Below are positions 50,629-61,536 of a DNA stretch of 64,000 bases, one piece after another; position 1 is the first letter of the stretch; the number at the start of each line of letters is the position of its first letter. Origin of the DNA: Marinomonas ostreistagni (GTDB taxonomy: Bacteria; Pseudomonadota; Gammaproteobacteria; Pseudomonadales; Marinomonadaceae). The notes beneath the pieces are model-generated. The model saw only the letters and a program-made list of their open reading frames with translations. It searched no databases and was not told where the DNA came from. The position numbers were made by a program, and so were the translations under genes. Location of the stretch: contig NZ_JAFEKF010000006.1 of assembly GCF_016888445.1 (NCBI RefSeq), positions 49,681 through 113,680 of the forward strand, in the 5' to 3' direction.

Positions 50629-52695
50629 ATGCAGGCGCTGCTTAACAGTTTTTTTAGCCCAAGCCGTGCGGCGCTGCAGTTTGCCATCAAAGGCATCTTG
50701 GCCATGGCACTGGCGCTGTATGTGGCGATGTTTTTTAACCTTGATCGCCCTTATTGGGCGCTGATCGGCGCGATCTTTTTACAGATCCGCCCCGAAAGTG
50801 GTTTGGTGATCGAAAAAGGCATCTATCAAATCCTCGGTACTCTGATCGGCGGTACCGTGGGCGTAATCTTGCTAGAAAACTTTTCGGGCGAGCCCATTAT
50901 AGCGATGGCCTGTCTTGCGCTTTGGTTAGGCGTTAACTCAGGCTTATCGGCACTGGTGCGTCGCGTCAATCTGATCTACGCCTTTGCTATGGCCGGTATG
51001 ACTGCAAGCTTGGTAGTGCTGTTAGTCATGGTGCAGCCTGCTCAAGCCAGCAGCGCCAGTATCTTTGATATTGCCCAAGCTCGTGTCAGTGAAATCATTG
51101 TCGGCGTGGTGTGTGCCGCATTGGTCAGTACTTTAATTTGGCCAGTAAAAGTCAGCACAGGATTACGCACCAGCGCTCGCGACACCATTAACCAGACGCT
51201 TGCTTATCTAGCCCTTGAACTCGATCCTAAAGGCTCCCACGAAGAGCGCCACCAAGCCATCGATAGCATTCTTGAGTCGCTCTCAGTGGTCAACGATGAT
51301 TCTACCGCGGTACGTTTTGAAGGACCGCTTGGGCCGGGACGCAGCCGTGCTTCGAATCTGTTAACCAATAAAATCTTGTCTCTGTTGGCCTTGGTGCAAA
51401 TTTTTGGTCGCTTGCGACGCAAACACCCTGAGCTGATTTCTACGCGCTTAGGCGAGATGATCGATGATATGTATCAAAGCTTTGGTGACATCGCCAGCGC
51501 CACTACCTTTCAAGACAGCCACGCGCTTGCGCAAGCATTGCGCCGCCGCCAAAGCCAGTACGTTAGTCAAGCCAACGATGAGTCGCCGTTATGCTTACGT
51601 TTATTTAAAGTCGCCCAAGAGTTGACCGCCGATCTGGTGGTGATTTTGAAAAGTTACGATGCCTTAAGCAGCGAACATCAGCCGCGCCTTAATGCACCAC
51701 GCATCAAACCCCACCACGACCCATTAGTGGGACTCACAACCGGGCTTCGCAGTGCGGTGATGTTTGTCGTCGGGGCGACACTTTGGCTCGGCACCGGCTC
51801 CAGCGCCGTGTTGATGATTATGATTTTACCAGTGGTGTTCTCGATCATGATGGCGCGCTTGCCAATGCCGATTTTGACGGTGGTACTGCGGCGTATTTTA
51901 GTCGGCGTGGTCATCGCTGTGATCTTGGCCGTGTTTTATGCATTGCCTCTGTTGGCACAAAGTACCGGCGATTTTGAGCTGCTGGTGCTCATTTTGGCAG
52001 GACCGTATTTTGTTGGTTTGCTGTGCATTGCCAATCGCCCGACTTTGCCTTACGGCTTGGGTATCGCCATTCCGTTTACCATCTTTGTCATGCCAGGGCC
52101 CGATATGAGCCGCGCCTTTCAGATCGATTCGACCATGAGTAATGCACTGGCGATCTTCGTCGGTATCACAGTGCTGTACTGGCTGTTTAAACTGATTACT
52201 GGGCCAAGCCTTGAGTTGATGATGCGCCGCCTAATACGTAACACCCGTCAAGATTTATTGGCGCTCCCCCATCGACGCCAGCCTGATCTTTGGTTCAATG
52301 CACGCATGGGCGATCGCCTATTGCGCGTAGCAACCTATGAAAAAGGCATGACCAGTACCCGTAATGTCATCGACTTGGCGCTCACGGGGCTAAATCTAGG
52401 CCACGTCTCGCTACGTTTACATAGCATGATTCGCACACGCTATGGCAGTGCAATGGACGCAGAGCTGGATCAGTTACAAGCAGCCCTAGCAGAGGGCTTC
52501 TATAAAAGCTTTGAGGGGCACACTACATCGGTGTTTGAACAAGCCGCTGAGCGCTTTTTAACTCAGCTCCCCAAAGATGGCTTGAGTGCCGAAGAAGTGG
52601 AATTAATTCGCGGCAGTTTCGAGCGTTTATCGATGTCGCTAGATCGCTCACGTAATATGATCGCCGCTAACCAATCGTCTAACACCATTAGTTAA
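50629..52695 (+). CDS. FUSC-family (AaeB-like) efflux pump
   Basis: A 688-aa inner-membrane pump: two hydrophobic halves (about 15-165 and 365-505), each with the FUSC RPxWAxIGAIFLQxRPE type of motif (RPYWALIGAIFLQIRPESG in the first), separated and followed by cytoplasmic domains. AaeB in E. coli exports aromatic carboxylic acids together with AaeA. It follows the adaptor by 7 bp. No LysR-type AaeR gene adjoins, so its control is unknown. Confidence 0.92.
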   Translation: MQALLNSFFSPSRAALQFAIKGILAMALALYVAMFFNLDRPYWALIGAIFLQIRPESGLVIEKGIYQILGTLIGGTVGVILLENFSGEPIIAMACLALWLGVNSGLSALVRRVNLIYAFAMAGMTASLVVLLVMVQPAQASSASIFDIAQARVSEIIVGVVCAALVSTLIWPVKVSTGLRTSARDTINQTLAYLALELDPKGSHEERHQAIDSILESLSVVNDDSTAVRFEGPLGPGRSRASNLLTNKILSLLALVQIFGRLRRKHPELISTRLGEMIDDMYQSFGDIASATTFQDSHALAQALRRRQSQYVSQANDESPLCLRLFKVAQELTADLVVILKSYDALSSEHQPRLNAPRIKPHHDPLVGLTTGLRSAVMFVVGATLWLGTGSSAVLMIMILPVVFSIMMARLPMPILTVVLRRILVGVVIAVILAVFYALPLLAQSTGDFELLVLILAGPYFVGLLCIANRPTLPYGLGIAIPFTIFVMPGPDMSRAFQIDSTMSNALAIFVGITVLYWLFKLITGPSLELMMRRLIRNTRQDLLALPHRRQPDLWFNARMGDRLLRVATYEKGMTSTRNVIDLALTGLNLGHVSLRLHSMIRTRYGSAMDAELDQLQAALAEGFYKSFEGHTTSVFEQAAERFLTQLPKDGLSAEEVELIRGSFERLSMSLDRSRNMIAANQSSNTIS

Positions 52696-52787
52696 GTTTA
52701 ATGCTGTTGCATTTTGGTGCATTATACCCATATTACTCATGTGGTTTTTGAAGCATTCGCTTTACTTCATTATTAAGGACGATAGAA

Positions 52788-53075
52788 ATGACCTACAAAG
52801 TAACGCCATCCGATTTGAACTCAACACTCTACTCTTACACTTGGTCTCGCGATGCTGGCGATGGCCCTCAACGTGACGGCCGTGATCGTACCAAGCTGGA
52901 TAAGGACGAAGGTTACGAAGTGCTGCATATGATTCAGCGTGTCTACGATTACTATGCGTGGGAAGTCTCGCGCAAAGTCGCTCAAGTAGAAGATCACCTG
53001 CATTCGCACGCCTTAGCCGATGATCAAGATTCCGAGACGATTTATCAAAAGCTAATCCAGTTCACTTATAACTAA
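52788..53075 (+). CDS. Hypothetical protein
   Basis: A 95-aa soluble acidic protein I do not recognise: MTYKVTPSDLNSTLYSYTWSRDAGDGPQRDGRDRT, then a helical part YEVLHMIQRVYDYYAWEVSRKVAQVEDHLHSHALADDQ. AAGGACGAT precedes the ATG. It stands alone, 92 bp after the efflux pump and 413 bp before the Yip1 gene. Confidence 0.65.
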   Translation: MTYKVTPSDLNSTLYSYTWSRDAGDGPQRDGRDRTKLDKDEGYEVLHMIQRVYDYYAWEVSRKVAQVEDHLHSHALADDQDSETIYQKLIQFTYN

Positions 53076-53488
53076 TTCACTTCTTAGACTGTGGCGTGAT
53101 AAGACGTGGCTGCGCAATGATGATGCGTGGCATTCGCGCCTTCGGTCTGATGTTTGCTTAGATCCTTGGCCGTTTTGTTTATATTTTTCAGCAAAACAAT
53201 GAATTAGCCACGTCAGATCACATTTCTCCTAGAATTTTTTACTCTTAAAACAGTGCCCTACACGCTGTTTTTGTCACGCTTTTGCACAAAATATTCTTGT
53301 GCTGACAGTAAATCGTCTTGATATAACACTCCTGTCTAAAAAACATACTCTCTAGAACAAATCATTATCATCCAGCCGTTTCAGTGGCGCGTATGCATCT
53401 ATACTGAAAGTTATTAGCGATGTTTCAACACATGCTGTGACGTTTAAAAATTAGAACTACTCATAAGCAAATCAGCGAGGAGGATTCC
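53076..53488. other. Gene-free spacer with a weak terminator
   Basis: No coding region is credible. A 9-bp stem (AAAACAGTG/CGCTGTTTT, loop CCCTACA, 53247-53271) followed by a T tract may end the transcript of the 95-aa gene. A second A/T stem (GTTTTG/CAAAAC) lies around 53172-53200. The right part is AT-rich and leads to GAGGAGG before the Yip1 gene. Confidence 0.5.
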
Positions 53489-54100
53489 ATGATTAATCAT
53501 GTTTGGGGACTGTTACACCATCCAGATAAAGAGTGGCGTGAGATCAATAAGGAGCACGAATCGGTGAGTCATATGTATGCCCACCATGTGCTGATCCTCG
53601 CCGCGATTCCGGTGGTGAGTAGCTTCATTGGTACCACTCAAGTCGGTTGGACGCTCAATGGTGAGGAAGGTGTAAAACTCAGTCTAGGAACGGCCTTTGC
53701 ACTGGGGATTGTGTTTTATGCCTTGATCTTAGCCGCAGTGGCGGCGGTCGGCTCAGCGATTCACGCTTTGTCACGCCAATATTCACACCGCCCTAGTCGC
53801 TCAGAGAGTATCGTCTTCGCGGGCTATATTGCCACACCGATGTTTTTAAGTGGCCTTTTTGCTATCTATCCAGTTGCCTGGTTGTGTGTGCTCGCCGTCT
53901 GTATCGGCTTAGTGTATTCAGGCTATTTGCTTTATAAAGGCACGCCACGCTTCCTAGGTATTAGTCATAAAGAAGGCTTTATCTTATCGACAGGTACCTT
54001 GGGTATTGGGGTGTTGGTGCTGGAGTTTTTGCTAGCCGTGGTTGTGTTGCTATGGAGCATGGGCTCTGACCACAGTCCATTGTGGGCATTCTTTGGCTAA
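53489..54100 (+). CDS. Yip1-family membrane protein
   Basis: A 203-aa inner-membrane protein: short N-terminal soluble part beginning MINHVWGLLHHPDKEWREI, typical of bacterial Yip1 proteins, then five hydrophobic segments (about 32-48, 65-90, 105-122, 125-148, 165-190). Function in bacteria unknown. GAGGAGG precedes the ATG. Monocistronic, with a strong terminator behind it. Confidence 0.85.
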   Translation: MINHVWGLLHHPDKEWREINKEHESVSHMYAHHVLILAAIPVVSSFIGTTQVGWTLNGEEGVKLSLGTAFALGIVFYALILAAVAAVGSAIHALSRQYSHRPSRSESIVFAGYIATPMFLSGLFAIYPVAWLCVLAVCIGLVYSGYLLYKGTPRFLGISHKEGFILSTGTLGIGVLVLEFLLAVVVLLWSMGSDHSPLWAFFG

Positions 54101-54139
54101 TAGTACGGCTATTTAAGTTACTAAGCATTGCATAGGTTC

Positions 54140-54172
54140 GGGCCAAGCGTCTTTAGATGCTTGGCCCTTTTT
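54140..54172 (+). terminator. Rho-independent terminator after the Yip1 gene
   Basis: Stem GGGCCAAGC/GCTTGGCCC with a 10-nt loop, then TTTTT. Confidence 0.9.
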
Positions 54173-54291
54173 AGTTTGATTACCGCTTGTAACAAACTTT
54201 GTACACACAAGAGTTCCAATATCGATTAGTCTGGATATCCGTATCCATATTATTAATGGATTGCCTCTTCATGCTGGAAGCGAGTGACTTT

Positions 54292-55377
54292 ATGTTTTTT
54301 ACGCAACACAAAAATCGCATTACTGAACTTGAGCAAACATTAGAGCAAGAGCGCGCTCAATATCAGCAGCGTATCGCTGCGCTAGAAGCCGAACTGCACG
54401 CCACTCAGACTCAGTTAGAAGAGACCAAGCCGTCACAAGAGCATTGCGCAGATTTACTCAGCTACCAGCTTAGAGGTGGTCAGATGCTTGGCTCTATTAG
54501 ACAAGGTTTGGCTGACAGCGCCGAAGCCCTGATTCATGAGCGACAAAACTTGGCGCAGGTCGACACCTTATTCAGCGATACTCGCTCAGCACTGTCTCGC
54601 TTAAACGAACGCGCCACCCTGATCAATGAAGAAGCCAGCTCCAGTATGGAGGCCGCCAACGTATTGGATAAAACGGCAAGCGGGATCAGTCAGTTGGTGT
54701 CGAGCATCCAAGAAATATCAGATCAAACCAATTTATTAGCACTCAACGCTGCCATCGAAGCGGCGCGTGCCGGAGAGGCAGGCCGAGGGTTTGCAGTGGT
54801 AGCCGATGAAGTACGTAACTTGGCTAGCAAAACCCATTCTGCCAGTGAACAGGTCGAAGACCTAGTGCGTAAGGTGCTCGACCAAACCCATCAAATCAAA
54901 TCTATGGTCGATAAGAACCAAACCAGCGCCTTAGATGTGGCTTCTTCTTCAAGTCAGATCGACAGTATTGTGGGCACTGTTATCAATACTTCTGAGAGCA
55001 TGCAAAATGTCATCGAGCTGGCGGCTACCCAATCATTTCTGGATACAGTGAAGCTTGATCACGCGGTGTGGAAAAACCAAGTCTATACCAAGATTGAACA
55101 GCAGGACTTTCGAGAAGTCGTGAATGCCCATACTGAGTGCCGTTTAGGCAAATGGTATTACGAAGGCCAAGGTCATAAACACTATCAATCATTGCATAAT
55201 TTCCGTGCGATTGAAGCGCCCCACAAAGCCGTACATGATGCGGGACGTGCCGCTGTAGCAGCGGCAGAACAAGGACAGATGCAACAAATGCTTAGCCAGC
55301 TAGACAAAATGGAAAGCGCCAGCTTACAAGTGGTTGTTTCGATTGAAGCTTTGATGGAAGAAATTAAACATCGCTGA
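54292..55377 (+). CDS. Soluble chemoreceptor-like protein with CZB zinc-binding domain
   Basis: A 361-aa protein without a membrane helix when started at ATG 54292 ([15 protein letters not shown]); in-frame upstream ATG/TTG codons (54199-54271) add a hydrophobic patch but lack good ribosome sites. Order: coiled coil (1-60), short receptor signalling segment with [20 protein letters not shown] and [15 protein letters not shown] (about 145-185), then a C-terminal CZB domain with [24 protein letters not shown] in [19 protein letters not shown] (His/Cys Zn site). Such proteins sense hypochlorous acid or zinc and often control chemotaxis or c-di-GMP. Ends before a GC-rich hairpin. Confidence 0.88.
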   Translation: MFFTQHKNRITELEQTLEQERAQYQQRIAALEAELHATQTQLEETKPSQEHCADLLSYQLRGGQMLGSIRQGLADSAEALIHERQNLAQVDTLFSDTRSALSRLNERATLINEEASSSMEAANVLDKTASGISQLVSSIQEISDQTNLLALNAAIEAARAGEAGRGFAVVADEVRNLASKTHSASEQVEDLVRKVLDQTHQIKSMVDKNQTSALDVASSSSQIDSIVGTVINTSESMQNVIELAATQSFLDTVKLDHAVWKNQVYTKIEQQDFREVVNAHTECRLGKWYYEGQGHKHYQSLHNFRAIEAPHKAVHDAGRAAVAAAEQGQMQQMLSQLDKMESASLQVVVSIEALMEEIKHR

Positions 55378-55407
55378 ACTTCGTAACGACTGTAAAGTCT
55401 ACTGTAT

Positions 55408-55433
55408 GCGCCGGATTCTCTCCGGCGCTTTGC
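55408..55433 (+). terminator. Probable terminator after the CZB chemoreceptor gene
   Basis: Stem GCGCCGGA/TCCGGCGC with loop TTCTC, followed by a short TTTG; the T tract is poor. Confidence 0.55.
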
Positions 55434-55645
55434 TGTCTGTCGTTCAAGACATTAATTTTGTTACTTTTTATAGCGCGATTTTTAAAGAAAATATTGAGTT
55501 ATCACGTTATCCTTACAAACTAAATACACTTTATTTCTGCCACACAGAGTGATGTGGTGACAATATTGAATGGAAGGTGATCTATGGGATTGAGTGCTTT
55601 CGCCCCTAACAAGACGATTGTTCATGCTACGAAGGAGCGCATCCG

Positions 55646-58444
55646 TTGAATACTCTATTGTGCATACCTCTGTTGGTGCTGCTTGGAACCATCGTTCCGC
55701 TCTGCAGTATGCGTTATAGCCGCACGGCCTGTGCGTTTCTGACTGCCGCCCTACCGGCGCTAGCCTTATTCTTAATTCTGGACTTGGCCCCAGCGGTCAT
55801 CGCCGGAGAACGGTTTAATGTAGCCGTTGACTGGGTGCCCGCTATCGACCTGTCATTGGCGTTTCGCTTAGACGGCTTGGCCTTATTGTTTAGCTTTTTG
55901 ATCTTAGGCATTGGCTTACTGGTCATTCTCTATGCCCGCTATTATCTCTCAAAAGAAGACAACATTGGCAAATTCTACTCCTATCTGATCCTGTTTATGT
56001 TTGCCATGCTTGGCGTGGTGATGTCAGATAACTTGATTCAGCTGTGGGTATTTTGGGAGCTGACCAGTATTAGTTCGTTCTTGCTGATCAGTTTTTGGGG
56101 TCATAAGAGCGAGGCGCGTAAAGGCGCTCGTATGGCGCTTACGATCACAGGTGCCGGTGGTTTATTCTTGTTGGCCGGCTTATTAATGCTGGGCGATGTC
56201 GTTGGCAGCTACAGCTTGCAGACGGTCTTAGACAGCGGCGATTTAATCCGAGCGCACAGTAGCTACCCTATCATCGTGGTGCTAGTGCTAGTGGGTGCCT
56301 TTACCAAGTCAGCACAGTTCCCATTCCACTTCTGGCTCCCTAATGCTATGGCCGCACCGACGCCAGTAAGTGCGTACTTACACTCTGCAACCATGGTAAA
56401 AGCCGGTATCTTTTTGATGGCGCGCTTTTACCCTGCGTTAGCGGGTACCGATCTGTGGTTCTTAATCGTCAGCATGACGGGCCTGGCGACTTTCTTGTTG
56501 GGTGGCTACTTGGCACTGTTCCAACACGACTTAAAAGGCTTGTTGGCAAACTCAACCATCAGTCACTTAGGCTTGATCACCTTGCTGCTCGGTATGGGCT
56601 CAGACCTTGCTCTGGTCGCAGCGGTATTCCACATTATTAACCATGCAACCTTCAAAGCGTCACTGTTTATGGCGGCGGGGATTATCGATCACGAGTCCGG
56701 CTCACGCGATATGCGCCAGTTAAACGGTTTATGGAAGTACATGCCTTACACCGCCACGCTTGCCATGGTGGCGTCGATGGCGATGGCCGGTGTGCCATTA
56801 CTGAACGGTTTCTTATCCAAAGAAATGTTCTTCAATGAAACCCTGCATCAAGATTCCCTTGGCTCTTTGTCTTGGATGGTGCCCGTGATGGCTACGCTTG
56901 GTGGTGTGCTGTCAGTGGCTTACTCGCTACGCTTTATTCACGATGTGTTTTTCAACGGTGAGCCGATCAACTTACCCAAAACGCCTCATGAGCCGCCGCG
57001 TTACATGCGCGTACCAGTAGAGATTTTGGTGGCCTTATGTTTGATCGTAGGTATCTTCCCAAGCTTCATCGTCGGCGATCTGTTGCAAAGTGCTTCTTTC
57101 TCAGCATTAAACGGTCCGGTACCGGAGTACAGTCTGGCAATCTGGCATGGCTTTAACTTACCACTACTGATGAGTGCGATCGCGTTGGTCGGTGGTTTGA
57201 TGGTGTACTACAACCGTCGTCATTTATTTAAGTTCCAAGCGCAGTTCCCAGCTAAAGATCCAAAGGTCATTTTTGAGCGCGGCATTCAGCAACTGGTTGC
57301 TAAATCGGCAAGCTTTATCAATTTCTTTGAAAACGGCTCGCTGCAGCGCTACGTCTACTTTGTTATGTCGCTGACGATTGTGGTCAGTGCTTACCCATTG
57401 CTGGATTTGGATGCGACGGCTGGTCGTCGCCCTGAGATTCCGGTGGATGCGCTATCGATTACCGGTGCGGTACTGCTGACTTTAGGCTCGCTAGGTACAG
57501 TGATTTGGCACCGCCGTCGAATGGTGGCGCTGCTGACCTTATCGGTCGTCGGTTTGATTGTAACGTTAGCTTTTGCACGCTTCTCAGCACCTGACTTGGC
57601 TCTGACGCAATTGTCAGTAGAAGTGGTAACGGTCATTTTGTTGATGTTGGCGTTGTTCTTCTTGCCACAAAAAACCCCTAAAGAATCGAGCCCGCGCCGC
57701 GTGGTTCGTGACTTAGGTATCTCGGCCATGATCGGCGGTATTGTTGGTACGGTGATCTACGCCATGATGACACGACCGCTGGATACGATTTCGGATTTCT
57801 TCCTTGAAAACAGTAAAACCGGTGGCGGTGGTACCAACGTGGTCAACGTAATTCTGGTCGACTTCCGTGGTTTTGATACCTTGGGAGAAATTACCGTACT
57901 CGGTATCGCGGCCTTGGGTATCTTTAAGCTGATTTCACGTATGCGTTTGTACATGCCATCGGGCAACGAACAAGGTCGTGCTTGGTCAGAGGATCGACAT
58001 CCATTAATGCTGTCTGTCGTGTCACAGAGTTTGCTGCCATTGGCACTGCTGGTGTCGGCTTACATCTTCTTGCGTGGCCACAATATGCCAGGTGGTGGCT
58101 TCATCGCTGGCCTGATCACTTCAGTAGCGATTATCCAGCAGTACGTGGCACACGGTGTTGATTGGATTAAAGAGCGCTTGAAGCTTGATTACCAAATCAT
58201 GATTGGCTCGGGGATTGGCATCGCAGCTCTTACCGGCTTAGGTAGCTGGGCTTTCGGCCATCCATTCTTAACCTCATGGTTTGATTATTTCTCCTTACCA
58301 GTAATCGGTAAGTTTGAGCTGGCCAGTGCCATGATCTTTGACTTGGGCGTGTACCTAACCGTTGTGGGTGCGACCATGTTGATCCTAGCTAACCTAGGAC
58401 AGCTAACGACCAGTGAGCGCGCGACATTTGAGGAGGATGCATAA
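55646..58444 (+). CDS. mrpA: Mrp Na+/H+ antiporter subunit A fused to B
   Basis: A 932-aa protein: NuoL-like proton-channel part (about 1-510; [51 protein letters not shown]), a DUF4040 region (about 620-680) and, from about 780, an MrpB domain ([31 protein letters not shown]). Fusion of A and B is characteristic of group 2 Mrp operons. It exports Na+ for H+ as part of the seven-function complex. Starts at TTG 55646 with AGGAG 9 bases upstream. First gene of mrpA(B)CDEFG. Confidence 0.96.
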   Translation: MNTLLCIPLLVLLGTIVPLCSMRYSRTACAFLTAALPALALFLILDLAPAVIAGERFNVAVDWVPAIDLSLAFRLDGLALLFSFLILGIGLLVILYARYYLSKEDNIGKFYSYLILFMFAMLGVVMSDNLIQLWVFWELTSISSFLLISFWGHKSEARKGARMALTITGAGGLFLLAGLLMLGDVVGSYSLQTVLDSGDLIRAHSSYPIIVVLVLVGAFTKSAQFPFHFWLPNAMAAPTPVSAYLHSATMVKAGIFLMARFYPALAGTDLWFLIVSMTGLATFLLGGYLALFQHDLKGLLANSTISHLGLITLLLGMGSDLALVAAVFHIINHATFKASLFMAAGIIDHESGSRDMRQLNGLWKYMPYTATLAMVASMAMAGVPLLNGFLSKEMFFNETLHQDSLGSLSWMVPVMATLGGVLSVAYSLRFIHDVFFNGEPINLPKTPHEPPRYMRVPVEILVALCLIVGIFPSFIVGDLLQSASFSALNGPVPEYSLAIWHGFNLPLLMSAIALVGGLMVYYNRRHLFKFQAQFPAKDPKVIFERGIQQLVAKSASFINFFENGSLQRYVYFVMSLTIVVSAYPLLDLDATAGRRPEIPVDALSITGAVLLTLGSLGTVIWHRRRMVALLTLSVVGLIVTLAFARFSAPDLALTQLSVEVVTVILLMLALFFLPQKTPKESSPRRVVRDLGISAMIGGIVGTVIYAMMTRPLDTISDFFLENSKTGGGGTNVVNVILVDFRGFDTLGEITVLGIAALGIFKLISRMRLYMPSGNEQGRAWSEDRHPLMLSVVSQSLLPLALLVSAYIFLRGHNMPGGGFIAGLITSVAIIQQYVAHGVDWIKERLKLDYQIMIGSGIGIAALTGLGSWAFGHPFLTSWFDYFSLPVIGKFELASAMIFDLGVYLTVVGATMLILANLGQLTTSERATFEEDA

Positions 58445-58809
58445 TGGAAGGTATTTATGCTTTTTGTGTAGGGCTAATGACCGCGTGCGGTATTTTCTTA
58501 ACACTGCGGGGGCGCACGTTCTCAGTAGTGGTTGGTCTGACACTACTGTCTTATGCAGTAAACTTGTTTCTATTTGCCAGTGGCCGTTTGCGCTTGGATG
58601 CAGCGGCGGTATTGGGCGAGTCAGAAAACTACGGTGACCCATTGCCTCAGGCATTGGTTTTGACCGCGATCGTAATCGGTTTTGCGATGACAGCATTTGC
58701 CGTTATTTTGGCGATGCGTGCTCGCGCTGATTTGGGTAATGACCATGTGGACGGGCGTATTCCACAAACCAAAGAGTCCGCTCGTCAGAAGTCTGGAGGT
58801 CAGCGCTAA
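58444..58809 (+). CDS. mrpC: Mrp antiporter subunit C
   Basis: A 121-aa NuoK-like subunit with three hydrophobic segments (FCVGLMTACGIFLTL, VVGLTLLSYAVNLFLFASG, DPLPQALVLTAIVIGFAMTAFAVIL). The DPLPQALVLTAIVIG motif is diagnostic of MrpC/MnhC. The ATG shares a base with the mrpA stop; mrpD starts directly after its own stop. Confidence 0.95.
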   Translation: MEGIYAFCVGLMTACGIFLTLRGRTFSVVVGLTLLSYAVNLFLFASGRLRLDAAAVLGESENYGDPLPQALVLTAIVIGFAMTAFAVILAMRARADLGNDHVDGRIPQTKESARQKSGGQR

Positions 58810-60336
58810 ATGCAACACTTATCGATTCTGCCGATTTTATTACCGTTGTTTACCGGCGCACTGCTGCTGTTACCACCTCTTTCTGGCACTTTAAAACGCC
58901 AGCGTGTGTTCACTCTGTTGTCGATGTTGGCTCAGGTGGTCGCGGCATTTATGTTGTTGGCGCAAGTCTACAACGAAGGGGTCAACCAATATATTTTGGG
59001 CGATTGGCGTCCGCCATTTGGTATTGTGCTGGTAGCCGATCCATTGTCGACTGTAATGGTAGCTCTGACGACCTTCCTAGGCTTTGGTGCACTCAGCTAC
59101 GCCACGGGCTCTCATGATCGTGCCGGCAGTTACTTTTACCCACTGTTTATGTTCCAAGTCATGGGTATCAACGGTGCCTTTCTAACTGGCGATGCATTCA
59201 ACCTATTCGTATTCTTCGAGGTACTGTTGATCGCATCTTACGCTTTGTTGGTACATGGCGGCGGTAAGCAAAAGACGCAAGCAACGGTACACTATGTAGT
59301 CTTAAACCTTGCTGGCTCAAGTATCTTCTTGTTTGGCTTGGGTATCCTTTACGGTACCCTTGGTACGCTAAATATTGCCGATATGGCGCAAAAAGTCGGT
59401 CAGCTAGACGAAACGGTTGCCATCATTACGAAGATCGGTGCCTTGATGCTGTTAGTGGTGTTTGGTCTAAAGTCAGCCATGCTGCCACTGCACTTCTGGC
59501 TACCAAAGACTTACTCCAGTGCCAGTGCGCCTGTGGCTGCCATCTTTGCAGTCATGACTAAGGTCGGTATTTACAGCATCCTGCGTATTCACGGGGTAGT
59601 GTTTGGTGACGACGCGGGTGAGCTCGCCAATGTGGCACAAGCGTGGCTTTGGCCGCTAGCCTTAATGACGATTACGATTGGTACGATCGGCGCCCTCGCC
59701 AGCCCAAGCTTAAAACTGCTGACCGCAAACTTAGTCATCTTATCGGCGGGTACGCTGATGGTGTGTGCGGCGTTACAAAACGAAGCCGCCACCAGTGCAG
59801 CGCTGTACTACATGGTACACAGTACGTTAGTTGCAGGTGGCATGTTCTTGTTAGCGGATGCCATCGGTCGTCAACGTGGCAAAGCAGAAGATCGCTTTGT
59901 GGTAGCCAAACGCATGGATACGCCCATCTTTTTGGGGATATTCTTCGCCGTATCGGCTGTGGCAGTGATCGGTATGCCACCGTTCTCAGGCTTTATCGGT
60001 AAAGTGATGGTGCTACAAGCGGTCGAAACAGCAACTGAGCAAATGTGGGTGTGGCCCGTTATTCTGCTGAGCAGTCTAGGTGCCTTGATTGCTCTATCTC
60101 GTGCTGGTACGACTTTGTTTTGGCGTCATTCATCAACTAAACAAACAGAAGACAGCCCCAAAATACACTTTGGTGAATGGCTCGGTATTGTCTTGCTGTT
60201 ATCAGCCTCACCATTACTGGCAATGTTTGCTGGCCCATTCTCAGAAATGACGGTCGAGGCGGCTCGTTTCTTACATGATCCAGCGCTGTCTGTGGAAGCG
60301 TTACTAACCAGCCCACTGGCTGATGGAGGTCTTTAA
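58810..60336 (+). CDS. mrpD: Mrp antiporter subunit D
   Basis: A 508-aa NuoM/N-like channel subunit with about 14 hydrophobic segments. Typical motifs: FNLFVFFEVLLIASYALLVHGG and HFWLPKTYSSASAPVAAIFAVMTKVGIYSILR (the TM7-8 lysine/glutamate region). It starts at the base after the mrpC stop and its stop overlaps the mrpE start. Confidence 0.96.
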   Translation: MQHLSILPILLPLFTGALLLLPPLSGTLKRQRVFTLLSMLAQVVAAFMLLAQVYNEGVNQYILGDWRPPFGIVLVADPLSTVMVALTTFLGFGALSYATGSHDRAGSYFYPLFMFQVMGINGAFLTGDAFNLFVFFEVLLIASYALLVHGGGKQKTQATVHYVVLNLAGSSIFLFGLGILYGTLGTLNIADMAQKVGQLDETVAIITKIGALMLLVVFGLKSAMLPLHFWLPKTYSSASAPVAAIFAVMTKVGIYSILRIHGVVFGDDAGELANVAQAWLWPLALMTITIGTIGALASPSLKLLTANLVILSAGTLMVCAALQNEAATSAALYYMVHSTLVAGGMFLLADAIGRQRGKAEDRFVVAKRMDTPIFLGIFFAVSAVAVIGMPPFSGFIGKVMVLQAVETATEQMWVWPVILLSSLGALIALSRAGTTLFWRHSSTKQTEDSPKIHFGEWLGIVLLLSASPLLAMFAGPFSEMTVEAARFLHDPALSVEALLTSPLADGGL

Positions 60337-60821
60337 TGTCATTTTTCCCTATGCCATTTCATAGCCTCTTACTGTTTGTTGTTTGGCTGTTATTGAATAA
60401 CTCGGCAAGCCCTGGACAGATTGTGCTGGCGACGTTTTTCGCGATTTCGATCCCATTGCTGGTCAATGGCATGCGCGGCGAGCAACCTAAGCTGAAAAAA
60501 CCTTGGCTAGCGTTTCGCTATCTGCTGTTGGTGATTTACGATATTTTGGTGGCGAACATCCAGGTCGCAGCACTCGTGCTTGGCTCAACTAAGAAACTAC
60601 GTCCTGGCTTTGTGGCCATTCCGATTGACCTATCAACCGATGTTGGCATCACTCTGCTTGCCAGTACGGTGTCTCTAACACCCGGTACCGTGAGCACTGA
60701 GGTGTCTGAAGATAAGCAATGGCTCTACGTGCACGCGCTGCACCTAGAAAGCGAGCAGGAACTTATCGATGAAATCAAACAGCGCTACGAGCGCCCTATT
60801 AAGGAGATTTTAGGATGCTAA
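60336..60821 (+). CDS. mrpE: Mrp antiporter subunit E
   Basis: A 161-aa subunit: two N-terminal hydrophobic segments (about 8-25 and 28-45), then a third around 60-85 and a soluble C-terminal domain containing LASTVSLTPGTVSTEVSEDKQWLYVHAL, the hallmark of MrpE/MnhE. Overlaps mrpF by 7 bp. Confidence 0.95.
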   Translation: MSFFPMPFHSLLLFVVWLLLNNSASPGQIVLATFFAISIPLLVNGMRGEQPKLKKPWLAFRYLLLVIYDILVANIQVAALVLGSTKKLRPGFVAIPIDLSTDVGITLLASTVSLTPGTVSTEVSEDKQWLYVHALHLESEQELIDEIKQRYERPIKEILGC

Positions 60822-61084
60822 GCTGGGCGTTATTTTTCGTCACCATCTGTATTTGTATCGCCTTGTTTTTGAACCTTTGGCGACTCTTGGTCGGACCACA
60901 TATCTCCGATCGAATTCTCGCGCTAGACACCATGTACATCAATGCGATCGCATTGATCATGCTGTATGGCATGTACATGGGCACAAGTTTGTACTTTGAG
61001 GCTGCCTTACTGATCGCCATGCTTGGTTTTGTCAGTACGTCCGCTTTATGTAAGTACTTACTACGTGGCGACATCATCGAATAG
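60815..61084 (+). CDS. mrpF: Mrp antiporter subunit F
   Basis: An 89-aa membrane subunit with three helices and the MrpF core RLLVGPHISDRILALDTMYINAIALIMLYGMY. Overlaps mrpE by 7 bp, a sign of tightly coupled translation. Confidence 0.95.
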   Translation: MLSWALFFVTICICIALFLNLWRLLVGPHISDRILALDTMYINAIALIMLYGMYMGTSLYFEAALLIAMLGFVSTSALCKYLLRGDIIE

Positions 61085-61095
61085 GAGTGGCGAGT

Positions 61096-61473
61096 ATGTC
61101 TATTTATATTGAAGTATTAATTAGCGTCTTCCTGCTCATTGGCGGTGTATTTCTACTGATTGGCTCTATTGGCTTGGCGCGCTTACCGGATATCTTTACC
61201 CGTTTGCATGGTCCAACAAAGGCAACCACTTTAGGGATTACTGGTATTTTGCTGTCTTCGATGCTGTACCAATCTTTCAACCAAGGCACTTTATCGGTGG
61301 CTGAGCTTTTGATCACACTGTTCTTGCTCATCACAGCGCCTGTAGCGGCTAATATGGTAGCCAAGTCTGCCCTTCACCGTGAAAATCCTCCCCTGCCTCG
61401 CACGACAGGTCAGGACCTTATCCCTAAAGCTCGCGAACGCAAGCCAGCGGATGCGGTAGAAGAAGACGCGTAA
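61096..61473 (+). CDS. mrpG: Mrp antiporter subunit G
   Basis: A 125-aa subunit with three hydrophobic segments and the MrpG core IGLARLPDIFTRLHGPTKATTLGI, plus a charged C-terminal tail. I start at ATG 61096 (AGGAG lies 8 bases before it); a GTG three codons earlier overlaps that site. Last gene of the mrp operon, ending before a strong bidirectional terminator. Confidence 0.95.
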   Translation: MSIYIEVLISVFLLIGGVFLLIGSIGLARLPDIFTRLHGPTKATTLGITGILLSSMLYQSFNQGTLSVAELLITLFLLITAPVAANMVAKSALHRENPPLPRTTGQDLIPKARERKPADAVEEDA

Positions 61474-61488
61474 TCATTAGTTCTGCAC

Positions 61489-61518
61489 AAAAAAGGGCGC
61501 CTTATCGGCGCCCTTTTT
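61489..61518. terminator. Bidirectional terminator between mrpG and nhaD
   Basis: Stem GGGCGCC/GGCGCCC with loop TTATC, six A before and five T after. Confidence 0.93.
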
Positions 61519-61536
61519 ATTGGTCATCTCTGCAGT

